From: CAWBRY01 sp963791295
GTDB lineage: Bacteria; Bacteroidota; Bacteroidia; Chitinophagales; Chitinophagaceae
Assembly: GCA_963791295.1 (NCBI GenBank)
Contig: CAWBRY010000001.1
Span: 434,001-498,000 of the forward strand
Direction of reading: 5' to 3'
DNA: 64,000 nt
This document shows, piece by piece, positions 17,800-27,236 of the stretch; position 1 is the stretch's first letter, and every line of letters starts with the position of its first letter. The translations under genes were made by a program, and so were the position numbers. Under the pieces are notes generated by a model. The model did not search any database and was not told where the DNA came from. It saw only the letters and a list, made by a program, of their open reading frames with translations.

Positions 17800-18623
17800 G
17801 ATAGTTTCTTAAGCGGCTTGCCCGACGGAGAATCGGGAGAGGGTTCAATACTCGTTCCGGAGGTCCCTGCAATCAGTTGCCTTAGATTTTTTGCTTTACC
17901 GATAATCACCTTCTTAACCCCGCTTTGCAACGCTTCGAACGCATTATCCAATTTAGGGATCATTCCGGCAAATATTTTCTGTTTTGTTTTCAATTCCTGG
18001 TATTTCTCACGTGTAATTATTGAAATGACGGTCGAATCATCATTGGCATCCATCAACACGCCGGCCTTTTCAAAGGAGTAGATGAGGCTAACGTCATAAT
18101 CGGCACTTAGTGCCTTTGCTAGTTCCTGTGCAATTGTATCGGCATTTGTATTGAGCAATAATCCTTGCTGATCATGTGTAATGGGAGCAAATACAATGGT
18201 AATGTTCTTATCCAGGAGGCTAGTAAATTAGATCAGTGTTGATGGCATCAATATCTCCGACAAATCCATAGTCCATCACCACATGTCGCCGCTTATGTGC
18301 AAGGATAGCATCTCCATCTGCACCGCAAATGCCAAGTGCATTGCAATTATTGGCTTGTAACAGGGCAACAATATTCTTATTGATATACCCGGCATAAACC
18401 ATGGTAACGATCTTCAGTGTTTCTGCATCGGTGATTCTGCCTGCCGTCCACGATTTGTTGCGGAATATGCAAGTTGTTCGGCCAGTTTGGTGGCGAGATT
18501 TCCTCCGCCATGTACCAGTATCTTTTTTCCTTCAATGGCTGCGAAATCTTTCAGGAACGATGCGAGTCTTGGTTCATCATCGATGATGTTGCCGCCGATC
18601 TTTATGACTAAAAGCTGTTCCAT
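17796..18623 (-). pseudogene. argB: Acetyl(acyl)glutamate kinase, frameshifted
   Basis: ArgB phosphorylates the gamma-carboxyl of the N-acylated glutamate. Motifs of the amino-acid kinase fold are spread over three frames: VIKIGGNIID and ILVHGGGNLATKLAEQL near the start, PQQIVDGR and ITDAETLKIVTMVYAGYINK in the middle, and NTNADTIAQELAKALSADYDVSLIYSF with GMIPKLDNAFEALQSGVKKVII towards the end. Breaks lie near 18460, 18435 and 18225. I start it at the ATG 18623, which overlaps the argF' stop as TGATG; a GTG just upstream is an alternative. About 275 residues when repaired. Confidence 0.88.
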
Positions 18624-19595
18624 CACGGATTATTTCTGAGTATTTCGATGCCAACACGGCCTGTGCTGCCCATACCCTGTTAGCAGCCTGTTGGGTCACA
18701 ATGCTATTAGGGCCGTCCAGTATCTCATCGCTCAATTCCACATTTCTTCTCACCGGTAGGCAATGCATCACTTTGGCATGATTGGTTAATTCAACGTTTA
18801 TTTGTCAGCATCCATTCCGGATCGTTGCTATAGATCTTTCCATAATCATGATAGGTGCTCCAGTTTTTTACATATACAAAATCGGCATCTTTCAATGCTT
18901 CATCCTGGTCTATGTGTAATGGTTGCTCCTTTTGTAAATTGCTCATCCAATTCATAATCTTCAGGGTGAGTGATCACAAAATCTGCCTTGCCCCAGGCAT
19001 TGATCCATTGAGCAAAACTGTTGGCCACACATTGCGGCAATGGCTTTACATGAGGCGCCCAGGTAAGACAATCTTAGGTTTGTGCTTCCCGCCTGCGATT
19101 TTTGCAATTCTTCGGTGATGGTAATTACATCCGTCAGCGATTGCAAGGGATGAAGTGTTGCACTTTCCAGGCTCACCACCGGGATGCCTGCATATTTAAT
19201 AAATTGATTGATGTACAGTTCGCTGTAATCTTCTTCCCTGTTTTTTAAAGAAGGAAAGGTGCGGATGGCCAGAATATCGAAATATTTTCCAAGGATGGGC
19301 GCGGCATCTTTCACGTGTTCAACAGTGTTGCCACTCATGATGGCTTCTTCTTCAAATTCCAGTGCCCAGCCTTCCTGCCTACATTGAATATGATGGCTTC
19401 CATTCCCAGGTTCTGAGCAGCTATCTGTGTGCTGAGCCGGGTGCGCATGCTGGGATTCAGGAACAGGCAGCCGATCCTTTTATCTGTCCCCAACGTTCTT
19501 ATCCTTAAATGGATCAGCTTTATACGCCAGTGCTTTTTGCACCAGCGCATCGATATTGGTGACATCGTGAACGGAAATGAAGTTTCTTCAATATG
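18623..19595 (-). pseudogene. argF': N-acylornithine (probably N-succinylornithine) carbamoyltransferase, frameshifted
   Basis: This transcarbamylase uses carbamoyl phosphate and an N-acylated ornithine, as in Bacteroides and Xanthomonas, instead of free ornithine. Visible motifs are FLNPSMRTRLSTQIAAQNLGM (carbamoyl-phosphate loop), YINQFIKYAGIPVVSLESA, HPLQSLTDVITI, TWAPHVKPLPQCVANSF and the C-terminal MHCLPVRRN. The residue that sets acetyl versus succinyl specificity is Val (GNTVEH, codon 19323-19321), which points to the succinyl type. Several frame breaks occur; the one near 19378 is repaired by one base in a C run (given strand). The start near 19595 is approximate. The stop overlaps argB. 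Confidence 0.85.
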
Positions 19596-19641
19596 TTATA
19601 ATTTTATTGTCATGCAGCTATACTTTCTCTGGCGATCAATA

Positions 19642-20778
19642 TCAGCTAATTTCTTCTTTTAATGCTTCAATAAAATCCTCGGCATCTCTTTTCTTCAGCG
19701 CTAGTGAAGGCAATAACCGGATAACATTGGGTTTTGCTTCTCCGGTAAATATCTTCTGATTCCACAATAGATTCTTCTTCAGATCCTTTAATTCTTCCGG
19801 AACATCAAACCCGATCATCAATCCGCGGCCTCTTACATTCTTAATTTCAGGAATATTCTCCAGTTCATCTCTCAGATATTTGCCTACCATCACCGCATTG
19901 CCCATCAGCTTTTCTTCTTCGATTACTTCCAGCACCGCCAATGCTGCTGCACAGGCAAGATGATTGCCACCGAAAGTGGTGCCCAGCATGAAAATGTTTT
20001 GGCTTGAATATGTGGTGCAATCATAATGCCCGCAACCGGAAATCCATTTCCCATACCTTTGGCCATGAGTATAAATATCTGCATTCACTCCGGCAAAATC
20101 ATGGCTGAAGAATTTTCCGCTTCTTCCATATCCGCATTGAACGCTATCGGCAATATACACGGCGCCATATTCATCACAGAGGCTCGGATCTTTTTCAGAA
20201 AAGTTTCATCGGCCACATTGATGCCGCCCACTCCCTGTATTCCTTCAATGATCACAGAAGAAATTTCTTTTCCATTTTCTCGCAAAACAATCTTCCAGTG
20301 CCTGCTTCATCATTGAAGGGAAGAAAAATCACATTATCTGTTTCATTGACCGGTGCTACATAATTCTTATTATCGGTGGCAGCCACGGCCAGGGATGTTC
20401 TTCCATGAAATGATTTATTGAAAGCAACGATTTTTTTTCTGTCCATTATGAAAAGAAGCCAGCTTCAATGCATTTTCATTGGCTTCGGCGCCTGAGTTGC
20501 AAAGAAAAAGCTGGTAATCCTTCTTTCCCGAGACCTTACCCAGTTTATCAGCCAGTTCCTGTTGCAGCGGAATCTTTACAGAATTGGAATAGAATGCAAT
20601 CTTTTCCAGTTGCTCTTCAATTCGTTTTACCCAATGCGGATGGCGTATGGCCAATGCTGATCACGGCATGGCCTCCATACATATCCAGGTATTGCTCACC
20701 TTTATCATCCCACACATAAGAGCCTTTTGCTTTTACGATGGTGATGTCGTTGAGCGGATATACATCGAATAAATTCAT
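19642..20778 (-). pseudogene. argD: Acetylornithine/acyl-ornithine aminotransferase, frameshifted
   Basis: This class III PLP aminotransferase converts the N-acylglutamate semialdehyde to N-acylornithine. In successive frames I see MNLFDVYPLNDITIVKAKGS, LFLCNSGAEANENALKLA, FNKSFHGRTSLA, VIIEGIQGVGG, YIADSVQCGYGRSG, the PLP-lysine segment MAKGMGNGFPVAGI and TTFGGNHLACAAALAVLE. All catalytic landmarks are intact; only the frame changes, at about 20650, 20430, 20290, 20180 and 20065. It starts 7 bases after argC. About 378 residues when joined. Confidence 0.9.
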
Positions 20779-20785
20779 GTTTGAG

Positions 20786-21804
20786 TTATAAGTTTATAAT
20801 TAAAAACCAATTGCTTTCAAGTTTTAATCCTGACGTTTCTTCAATGCCAAACATCAGATTCATATTCTGCACTGCCTGTCCGGATGCACCTTTTAATAAA
20901 TTATCGAGAGCAGAATGCACCACCAGTTTGCTTCCCTGCTTTTTCCAGTTGAATAGCACACTTTATTGGTATTGACCACCTGTTTTAAGAAGATAGGTTC
21001 TTTGCTTATATGACGTAAATGGATGATCTTTATAATAATCATTGATATAGTTTCTTGAACTCTTCATCAGCTCAATTCACAATCAGTGTCGAACTGATGA
21101 ATATGCCTCTTGTAAAATCGCCTCGCCACGGAACAAAATGAATCTCCACTTTCATGATCAGGTTGCAAATTGTTCGCATCGGTTCGATTGACGATCTCAT
21201 CAAGGTGCTGATGCGTAAATGTTTTATAAGCCTGTATATTATTTGCTCTCCAGCTGAAATGAGAAGTGGCTGAAAGGCATTGCCCTGCGCCGGTGGAGCC
21301 GGTAATGCCTGTTGTATAGACTTCTCTCAGCAATCCTGCTTTTGCCAATGGCAATAATCCCAATTGAATGGCTGTGGCAAAACATCCCGGGTTGGCAATA
21401 TTCTTAGCTGATTTGATTTGTTCCTTGTTCAATTCGGGCAACCCATATACAAACTGCCGGTCACCCGATTTTGAATTTTGGGCTCAAACTGAAATCATGT
21501 GAGAGGTCAATGATCTTTATCTTTTCTGAAATCTTATTTTCATCCAGGAATTCTTTGATTCTCCATGACCCACGCAAAGAAACAGCACATCCAGATCACC
21601 TCGTACTTAATTGGGTCGAGCTGAAATCTCAGATCCGTTTCTCCGAGCAGGTCCTGATGCACATGATGTATATCAGTTCCCTGCATTGCTTCTGCTATGA
21701 ACAAGAATGATCTCGGCATGCGGGATGATTGATCAACAACCGGATCAATTCACCCCGGTATATCCTGCCGCCCCCGACTATGTCCTACTTTAATCTTTTG
21801 TCAT
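20786..21804 (-). pseudogene. argC: N-acetyl(acyl)-gamma-glutamyl-phosphate reductase, frameshifted
   Basis: ArgC reduces the acyl-glutamyl phosphate with NADPH. The start overlaps the argG stop as ATGA at 21804-21801. The NADP-binding loop GAAGYTG and GELIRLLINHP follow after small frame changes. The middle carries KNIANPGCFATAIQLGLLPLAKAGL with the catalytic Cys, then GITGSTGAGQ and FSWRANNIQAYKTFTHQHLDE. The C-terminus ends GIEETSGLKLESNW at 20786. Every landmark is readable, but at least six frame changes occur, so this is one of the most damaged genes in the window. Confidence 0.85.
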
Positions 21805-23005
21805 TCTTCGTCATTGTCTTTTACCAGATGATACATCATCGTCTGGTTGCCGAATATTCGACTGAAGCCTCTCACATCCTCCCCGGTCAAGCCGGTATTC
21901 ATTTCTCCATATTTTCCAAACTTGCTGTTCATCAGATCGTATTTCGATTCGATGCCGATCACCTGGAAACGATAAGGCATTAATTGAACAAATACATCGC
22001 CGGTTACATTTCGCTGGGAGTTTCAAGGAAGGCTTCAATATCTCTCATCACAGGATCCAGGATCTGTCCTTCATGCAACCAGTTGCCATAAAATTGTGCC
22101 AGCTGATCTTTCCAGTTCAGTTGCCATTTGGTGAGCACATGTTTTTCCAGTGCATGATGTGCTTTAAAAATCACCATGGGTGCTGCTGCTTCAAATCCAA
22201 CCCGTCCTTTTATACCGATGATGGTATCGCCGACATGAATATCCCGGCCAATTCCATAAGGTCCTGCAATAGCTTGCAGATATTGAATTGCATCGTGAAG
22301 GATGATCAAAGCCTTCGTCATTGACTTTTTTCAATTCACCTTTTTCAAAATGCAAGCTTTACTTCTTCGCTGCCTGTCTTTGTAACCTGTGTTGGCCAGG
22401 CTTCTTCGGGCAAGCATGCCTTTGGAGGAAAGTGTTTCTTTACCGCCCACACTGGTTCCCCACAGTCCTTTATTGATGGAATACAATGGCTTTTTCAAAA
22501 TTCATCTCCACACCTTTATTCTTTCAGGTAAGCGATCTCTTGCTTCGCGGCTAAGTTTCAGATCGCGGATAGGCGTAATGATCTCCACGCCCGGGATCAT
22601 GATATGAAAGATCATATCAAACCTTACCTGGTCATTGCCGGCGCCGGTGCTTCCATGGGCACGGCATCAGCATTTAGTTCTTTGACATGATCGGCAATAT
22701 GCAGGGCCTGGCTCAGTCTTTCTGCACTTACACTGAGAGGATAGGTATTATTCTTTAATACATTTCCAAAAATCAGGTAACTGAATAATGCTGTCGTAAT
22801 AACTTTTTACAGCATTGACAGTCTTATGTGATTTTACCCCTAGCTGATAAGCATGTGCTTCGATCTGTTTTAGTTCTTCGTCGGTGAAGCCACCTGTATT
22901 AACAATGATGCTATGTACTTCATAGCCTTTTTCTTCTGTGAGGTATTTTACACAATAAGAAGTGTCAAATCCACCGCTAAATCCCAAAACAACTTTTTTT
23001 GCCAT
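21801..23005 (-). pseudogene. argG: Argininosuccinate synthase, frameshifted
   Basis: ArgG joins citrulline and aspartate with ATP. The N-terminus MAKKVVLGFSGGFDTSYCVKYL contains the PP-loop SGGxDTS. Later pieces read YPLSVSAERLSQALHIADHVKELNADAVP, MIPGVEIITPIRDLKLSREA, NGLWGTSVGGKE, IKGRVGFEAAAPMVIFKAHHALEKH and, close to the end, MTGDVFVQLMPYRFQVIG. Several frame changes between 22770 and 22020 break the frame. Total length of about 400 residues is normal. It is the second gene of the arginine operon, after the GNAT gene. Confidence 0.9.
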
Positions 23006-23078
23006 CTTGATTGGGTGAATGGTTTAAAAATTGAAGAAATGATGAAACAATGATTTGGATTTGCTGCCGCCGCCGGTT

Positions 23079-23736
23079 TTATTCTTTATCTTTTTTCATG
23101 AAAGGTCTCAGCAGTTTCCATTGTTTGAAACTTAGCAGTCGTTCAAAACCTTTCTATGTTCTCTTTGAAGAATTCTTTGGTTTCTTCCGGTTCATAATGG
23201 TCCTTCGGATCATACAGCATGGCGGTGCACATGCAGTTCTTTCTTTCCTTGCTCATCAGGATCTCATAGTTCACACAGCTTTTACAGCCTGCCCAGAATG
23301 CTTCATCCTGTGTAAGTTCGGAATAAGTACGGGTTCATAACCCAGGTCGGTATTGATCTTCATCACGCCAAGACCGGTAGTGAGACCGAAGATCTTTGCG
23401 TCAGGATATTTTTCCCGCGACAGATCAAATATTTTTTTCTTGATTGCTTTTGCAACGCCGCTTTTCCTGAATTCCGGCGCTACGATCAGGCCTGAATTGG
23501 CAACATATTCGCCATGGCTCCAGGTTTCGATATAGCAGAAGCCTACCCATTTTCCATCAGGTATACAGCAATCACAGCTTTGCCTTCATCAATCTTTTGT
23601 TCAATATATTCAGGCGATCGTTTGGCGATTCCGGTGCCGCGGGCCATTGCCGAAGCTTCCATTTCATCGGTGATCGTTTTTGAATAATTTTATCATCCGG
23701 TGTTGCTACCCTAATGATAATTTCTTGATTGTCCAC
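23079..23736 (-). pseudogene. GNAT N-acyltransferase, probable first enzyme of the arginine operon, frameshifted
   Basis: When frames are joined this reads as a GNAT protein of about 218 residues: MDNQEIIIRVATPDD at a GTG start (23736), an acyl-CoA fold core VIAVYLDGKWVGFCYIETWS and GLIVAPEFRKSGVAKAIKK, and a C-terminus ending FMKKDKE. Such a gene opens Bacteroidota arginine operons and is taken to make N-acylglutamate, replacing the classical ArgA; this role is inferred from position. If the carbamoyltransferase is succinyl-specific, the donor here could be succinyl-CoA. Frame changes occur near 23675, 23560, 23335 and 23150. Confidence 0.7.
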
Positions 23737-23751
23737 GTTGAATAAATTAAA

Positions 23752-23814
23752 TTAAAATACGGATGACCAGTCCTGAATCTCGTTTCTGGAGAGTTGTTCA
23801 CTGACAGGGGCCAT
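23752..23814 (-). other. Possible 20-residue leader ORF ahead of the arginine operon
   Basis: ATG at 23814 opens a 20-codon frame (MAPVSEQLSRNEIQDWSSVF) that stops 15 bases before the GTG start of the GNAT gene. It sits in the 5' leader and its ATG lies in the loop of a strong hairpin. It has a single Arg codon, so classical arginine attenuation is unlikely. It could be chance. Confidence 0.25.
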
Positions 23815-23836
23815 GGTGAGGGGTTCGTCCTGTCAG
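23801..23836 (-). promoter_or_regulatory. Stem-loop in arginine operon leader
   Basis: CTGACAGG (23801-23808) pairs perfectly with CCTGTCAG (23829-23836) around a 20-base loop, about 65-100 bases ahead of the first start codon. An 8-bp perfect stem in the untranslated leader suggests a regulatory RNA structure or a transcript stabiliser. No known riboswitch is recognised. Confidence 0.4.
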
Positions 23837-23956
23837 AATACAGGGCGGCGTCGTGGGCGGGAAAAAGTAAACACATCATACCCAACAGCATACACTCCAC
23901 AGGTGATGGGTGCATGGAAGGCAAATTGTTTGGTATGTGTCAGAATATTGTTCACG

Positions 23957-23975
23957 TTTACAAACAAATTGTAAA
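23957..23975. promoter_or_regulatory. 19-bp inverted repeat, candidate operator
   Basis: TTTACAA-ACAAA-TTGTAAA is a perfect 7-bp inverted repeat with a 5-base spacer. It lies between the arginine operon and the gene at 24074, just downstream of a -7-like box for the operon. The form suits a dimeric repressor site; the binding protein is unknown. Confidence 0.4.
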
Positions 23976-23983
23976 TTGAGGTA

Positions 23984-23991
23984 CAAATGTA
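23984..23991 (-). promoter_or_regulatory. Candidate arginine operon promoter -7 box
   Basis: Minus-strand TACATTTG matches TAnnTTTG. A TTG lies 23 bases upstream, slightly longer than the usual spacing. Transcription from here would give a leader of about 240 bases containing the inverted repeat and the stem-loop. Confidence 0.35.
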
Positions 23992-24073
23992 TAATAATTA
24001 TTGAGAGTATGCTACAAATTTTTTGTTAAGCTAACAGGTGTTAGACGGGATTCGATAGCAAAAGTTTATTATC

Positions 24074-24442
24074 ATGTCACGAGCTCGCAAGGTATTTTGG
24101 GTTTCTATAACGATTCTGATCCTGGGTCTGATCGCGCTGATCTATTTTAAGTATTTCTTTGTATTTGGTGAAGGAGTCAAGTCAGGGCATTTGAACTACG
24201 CCGTGAGAAAGGGAAATTTCTTTAAGACCTACGAGGGCAAATTGATCCAGCAGGGATTCAAAGGAAGTCTGCAATCATACGAATTCGAGTTTTCCATTAA
24301 GACGAAGAAGATCTATGACGCATTGGCCGCTAACAGCGGCAAGATGTTTGACCTGCACTATAAAGAATACCATGGCATTATTCCGTGGAGAGGCAATACG
24401 GTGTTTGTTGTGGATAGTATTGTTTCGATTAAGGAGGATTGA
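24074..24442 (+). CDS. Small membrane-anchored protein of unknown function
   Basis: A 122-residue protein with one N-terminal membrane helix (VFWVSITILILGLIALIYF) and a soluble, beta-rich remainder containing KGNFFKTYEGKLIQQGFKGSLQSYEFEFS and a C-terminal FVVDSIVSI. I recall similar Bacteroidota proteins carrying the label 6-phosphogluconate dehydrogenase, which this short chain cannot be. It probably faces the periplasm. It converges on the methyltransferase gene with 5 bases between stops. Confidence 0.75.
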   Translation: MSRARKVFWVSITILILGLIALIYFKYFFVFGEGVKSGHLNYAVRKGNFFKTYEGKLIQQGFKGSLQSYEFEFSIKTKKIYDALAANSGKMFDLHYKEYHGIIPWRGNTVFVVDSIVSIKED

Positions 24443-24447
24443 TTCCC

Positions 24448-25140
24448 TCACGCCCCCACAAGGAAAATCGCAAGCCTCTTATGCAAATCCGGCACATCCC
24501 TCGCCCATTCCTCAATCGTTTTCGTCCGGATGAACTCCTCTGGAGAGGTGAGATCAACAGCGATGCACAACCGAGTAGTCTTCCGGCAGGTTTTTATGAT
24601 GGCGTCTAACAGCTGGTTATTGCGGTAGGGGGTTTCAATAAAGATCTGGGTGCAATTTTCCTTGATCGCTGCCGCCTCTAATTCTTTTATCGACCTTATT
24701 CTTTCCTGGCTTTCAATGGGTAAATAACCGAGAAAACGGAACTGCTGACCATTCATTCCACTAGCCATCAGTGCCAATAAAATGGAATTGGGACCGACCA
24801 ACGGTTTTAGCGTAGCATTCATTTCATGCGCGATACTCACCAATGACTGGCCAGGATCAGCTACACCCGGACATCCAGCCTCACTGATAATGCCAATAGT
24901 AGTATCTTCTTTTAAATGTTGTCTAAAACTTTGCAATACGCTCAATTCATCGGAAATGACATACCATATATAATCGTCGATTTGTATGTCCCTGGATAGT
25001 TGTTTGAGATATCGCCGCGCCGTCCGCTCATTCTCAACAAAGAAAATCTGGCATTTCCTGACTTCATCGACCATATAAGATGGTATGGCTGAATTTCCAT
25101 GTTCATGCAACAACGACGGTATCAGGTAAACAGTACCCAT
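24448..25140 (-). CDS. RsmI-like SAM-dependent methyltransferase (tetrapyrrole methylase fold)
   Basis: A 230-residue enzyme with the RsmI-like order GTVYLIPSLL, FVENERTARRYL, ISEAGCPGVADPG (SAM loop), PLVGPNSILLALMASGM and FIETPYRNNQLLDAI. RsmI 2'-O-methylates C1402 of 16S rRNA, but this short Bacteroidota paralogue differs from the canonical longer RsmI, so the rRNA target is inferred only. Its ATG overlaps the stop of the EI24 gene as TAATG, indicating coupled translation. Confidence 0.85.
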   Translation of the reverse strand: MGTVYLIPSLLHEHGNSAIPSYMVDEVRKCQIFFVENERTARRYLKQLSRDIQIDDYIWYVISDELSVLQSFRQHLKEDTTIGIISEAGCPGVADPGQSLVSIAHEMNATLKPLVGPNSILLALMASGMNGQQFRFLGYLPIESQERIRSIKELEAAAIKENCTQIFIETPYRNNQLLDAIIKTCRKTTRLCIAVDLTSPEEFIRTKTIEEWARDVPDLHKRLAIFLVGA

Positions 25141-25895
25141 TACAGTCGGTCTGCGGCTTTTGCCTTGTGAACACTGAGGGTGGCTGCGATGACTGCATAA
25201 GCTGGAGCTAGAAAGACGACAATATGCATCAGGTAAAACAAAAGACCGTTGCCAATGGCCAGGCCCTTATGACGGCCCGTGAACTGGATGCTTTGTGCAA
25301 GCGTAAAATTATTCCGGGCAAAACTATAATCGAGCATCGAAAAACCAAAGTAATAGCATTCCATCAATACCGCGATCACAGGCGTTATCCATCCTACCAA
25401 GGGCAACAGGGATAAGAGCATAAGAGAAACCAAATAAAAAGATTGCCAACTTGCATTTCGCAACGCGAGTTGAACGCCCCTATAAGCATCCTTTTTTAAA
25501 TCGCGCCAATTGAACGTATGAGCCTTACCTTCTTTGATGGCCTCTGTCTTTTCACTCAGGTATGCGAAAACGGGAGAGCCAATGATCAGGATCAGGTATT
25601 TAAATAAGGAGAAGTAAAACAGTACAAGGACGAGCCGCAACATCATGCCCATCATGACGAAGAAAAAACTCAGCCATTCACTCCTGGTTTTTTGAAGCCA
25701 GGATTCGATTCCCCACTGCCTGCTTATCCAGGAAACTGCATTGTCGGAGGAATGCCAAAAGAAATACATGCCGACTATAAACAGAAATGCATATATGATG
25801 CCAGGAAGAATGATCCATCTCAGCAAACGATTCTCCAATACGAAGCGATATGCCTCTGGCCAGGATTGGACAGCTATGACAATTTCTTTCAGCAA
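25140..25895 (-). CDS. EI24 domain-containing (CysZ-like) membrane protein
   Basis: A 251-residue polytopic protein with four or more helices and the EI24/CysZ-type segments LSLLPLVGWITPVIAVLMECYYFGFSMLDYSF and GNGLLFYLMHIVVFLAPAYAVIAATLS. CysZ proteins permit sulfate uptake; here transport is only a family-level suggestion. No ATG exists in the open frame upstream of the body. The TTG at 25895 gives the first full-length product and an AAGGA stretch is very close to it, so the exact start is uncertain. Cotranscribed with the methyltransferase. Confidence 0.82.
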   Translation of the reverse strand: MLKEIVIAVQSWPEAYRFVLENRLLRWIILPGIIYAFLFIVGMYFFWHSSDNAVSWISRQWGIESWLQKTRSEWLSFFFVMMGMMLRLVLVLFYFSLFKYLILIIGSPVFAYLSEKTEAIKEGKAHTFNWRDLKKDAYRGVQLALRNASWQSFYLVSLMLLSLLPLVGWITPVIAVLMECYYFGFSMLDYSFARNNFTLAQSIQFTGRHKGLAIGNGLLFYLMHIVVFLAPAYAVIAATLSVHKAKAADRL

Positions 25896-25926
25896 ATCCT
25901 TAATTTGGTTCTAAGTTATAAGTTTT

Positions 25927-26532
25927 ATGAAAGTATTGCCGATTGAATTTTATAGGAGAGAAGATGTGCTGCAGATTGCCAAAGAATTGTTGGGAAAGGT
26001 TGTTGTCACTAAATGGAACGGCGTATTGACTTCCGGGCGAATCGTGGAGTGCGAGGCATACAATGGAATAATTGATCAGGCATCACATGCATATAAAGGA
26101 CGGAGAACTGCACGTAATGAGATCATGTATGCCGATGCAGGAAGCGCATACGTCTATATATGTTATGGAATTCATCATTTGTTTAACGTCGTTACGAATA
26201 AAAATGGCATCCCCCATGCCATCCTCATCAGGGCTCTTGAACCATTGGAAGGTATTGAGGAAATGATTCAACGAAGAGGAAAACCGGGAATGGACAACAC
26301 GTTGACCAAAGGACCAGGGAGTTTATCAGATGCTCTGGGCATCTCTGTTTTGCATAATGGCTATTCATTACATCATTCAAAATTCTTTATTGCGGACGAT
26401 GGATTCGTGCCGACAAAAAACAGCATAGGACGATCGGCAAGGATAGGAGTGGAGTATGCAGGAAAAGCGGCTAGTTACAGGTATCGGTTTTATATTAAGG
26501 GAAATCCGTTTGTTAGTGGAAGACCGCGTTAA
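25927..26532 (+). CDS. DNA-3-methyladenine glycosylase (AAG/MPG family)
   Basis: This base-excision repair enzyme removes alkylated or deaminated purines. The 201-residue chain shows LLGKVVVTKWNG, the general-base region RIVECEAYNG, HAYKGRRTARNEIMYADAG, AYVYICYGIHHLFNVV and LTKGPGSLSDALGI, all characteristic of the AAG fold. The start at ATG 25927 is preceded by an AT-rich repeat motif. It is divergent from the EI24 gene with 31 bases between starts, so the two promoters must overlap that gene end or be very compact. Confidence 0.95.
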   Translation: MKVLPIEFYRREDVLQIAKELLGKVVVTKWNGVLTSGRIVECEAYNGIIDQASHAYKGRRTARNEIMYADAGSAYVYICYGIHHLFNVVTNKNGIPHAILIRALEPLEGIEEMIQRRGKPGMDNTLTKGPGSLSDALGISVLHNGYSLHHSKFFIADDGFVPTKNSIGRSARIGVEYAGKAASYRYRFYIKGNPFVSGRPR

Positions 26533-26533
26533 T

Positions 26534-26606
26534 GAGTGGTGAGTGGTGAGCGGTGAGCCCTAGTTTTGTGCAGGAGGCCGCGAAATATCCAATAATCAAT
26601 AATCAA
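26534..26606. repeat. Short intergenic repeat motifs (GAGTGGT and AATAATCAATAATC types)
   Basis: The gap after the glycosylase holds three near-copies of GAGTGGT/GAGCGGT and, 33 bases on, AATAATCAATAATC. Similar motifs recur at other gene ends in the window (for example 4258-4286, 12697-12713, 40466-40494 and 43864-43924). Confidence 0.45.
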
Positions 26607-26619
26607 AAAGCATCCAGCA

Positions 26620-27174
26620 TCAGAACTTCCATCCCATGCTAATCCCCGCCATCAGCAAGAATCCATCGCCCACGGTTTCGCCCTCCGTATTTACATTACT
26701 CTGAACGGTTGCAGCGACTGCGGGAGTGATGAAGAACATGTCGTTGATCAGGAACATATATCCCAATTCGGCGCCGGGTTGAACGACAGATACTTTTGAT
26801 TTACCCAGGGTGGTCCCTTGCCGCCAGTTAATATTTAACCTCCAAAAATCGGCTCTTATTCCGAGGAACGGACCATGTGGCCTCACGGGGAAATAATATC
26901 TGTAACCCAAAGAAAATCCAGGACCTCCGCCTTCCTCCTCAGTGTGGTGACCTTCGGCTTTCCAGTCAGCCTTATTGTATCCAGCTCGCAGTTGAAAAGA
27001 ATGATGTACTGCAAAATTATATGCCAGGTGCAAGGTATATATGTCTCCTTTTGAATAGTGCTGGTATTCACCACCAACATCAATGGTCCTATAGCCAAGA
27101 TCCTGCGCGGTAGCAGGAACAACATAAACAATAAGAGAAAGGAAAAGGAAGGCCAGATTCGTATATTTTTTCAT
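26620..27174 (-). CDS. Outer-membrane beta-barrel protein of unknown function
   Basis: From ATG 27174 (MKKYTNLAFLFLSL) this gives a 184-residue protein with a signal peptide cut after VPATAQ and a small beta barrel of alternating hydrophobic strands, ending in a C-terminal aromatic residue (GISMGWKF). The frame extends 5 codons upstream, but the internal Met gives a normal signal peptide. HSFQLRAGYNKADW and GPGFSLGYRYYF are typical barrel hairpins. No function can be assigned. It follows the PorP/SprF gene on the same strand after 47 bases. Confidence 0.75.
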   Translation of the reverse strand: MKKYTNLAFLFLSLIVYVVPATAQDLGYRTIDVGGEYQHYSKGDIYTLHLAYNFAVHHSFQLRAGYNKADWKAEGHHTEEEGGGPGFSLGYRYYFPVRPHGPFLGIRADFWRLNINWRQGTTLGKSKVSVVQPGAELGYMFLINDMFFITPAVAATVQSNVNTEGETVGDGFLLMAGISMGWKF

Positions 27175-27236
27175 AAGTGGAATTTGCATTCAGGATATCT
27201 TAACGACTATTGGCTTGCTTTCGGAGGGTTACAAGA

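Noticed and set aside
15344..23736. Arginine operon as a genuinely decaying pathway
   Set aside because: Catalytic motifs are intact in every gene, overlaps such as ATGA and TGATG are kept, there are few substitutions to stop, and several breaks are one-base run-length changes. Sequence error is the simpler reading, though not proven.
23752..23814. Arginine attenuator peptide
   Set aside because: The mini-ORF has only one Arg codon and no run of regulatory codons; it is listed as a weak leader ORF only.
24074..24442. Name 6-phosphogluconate dehydrogenase for the 122-residue membrane-anchored protein
   Set aside because: The protein is much too short, has a membrane helix and no nucleotide-binding motif; the name appears to be a propagated database error.
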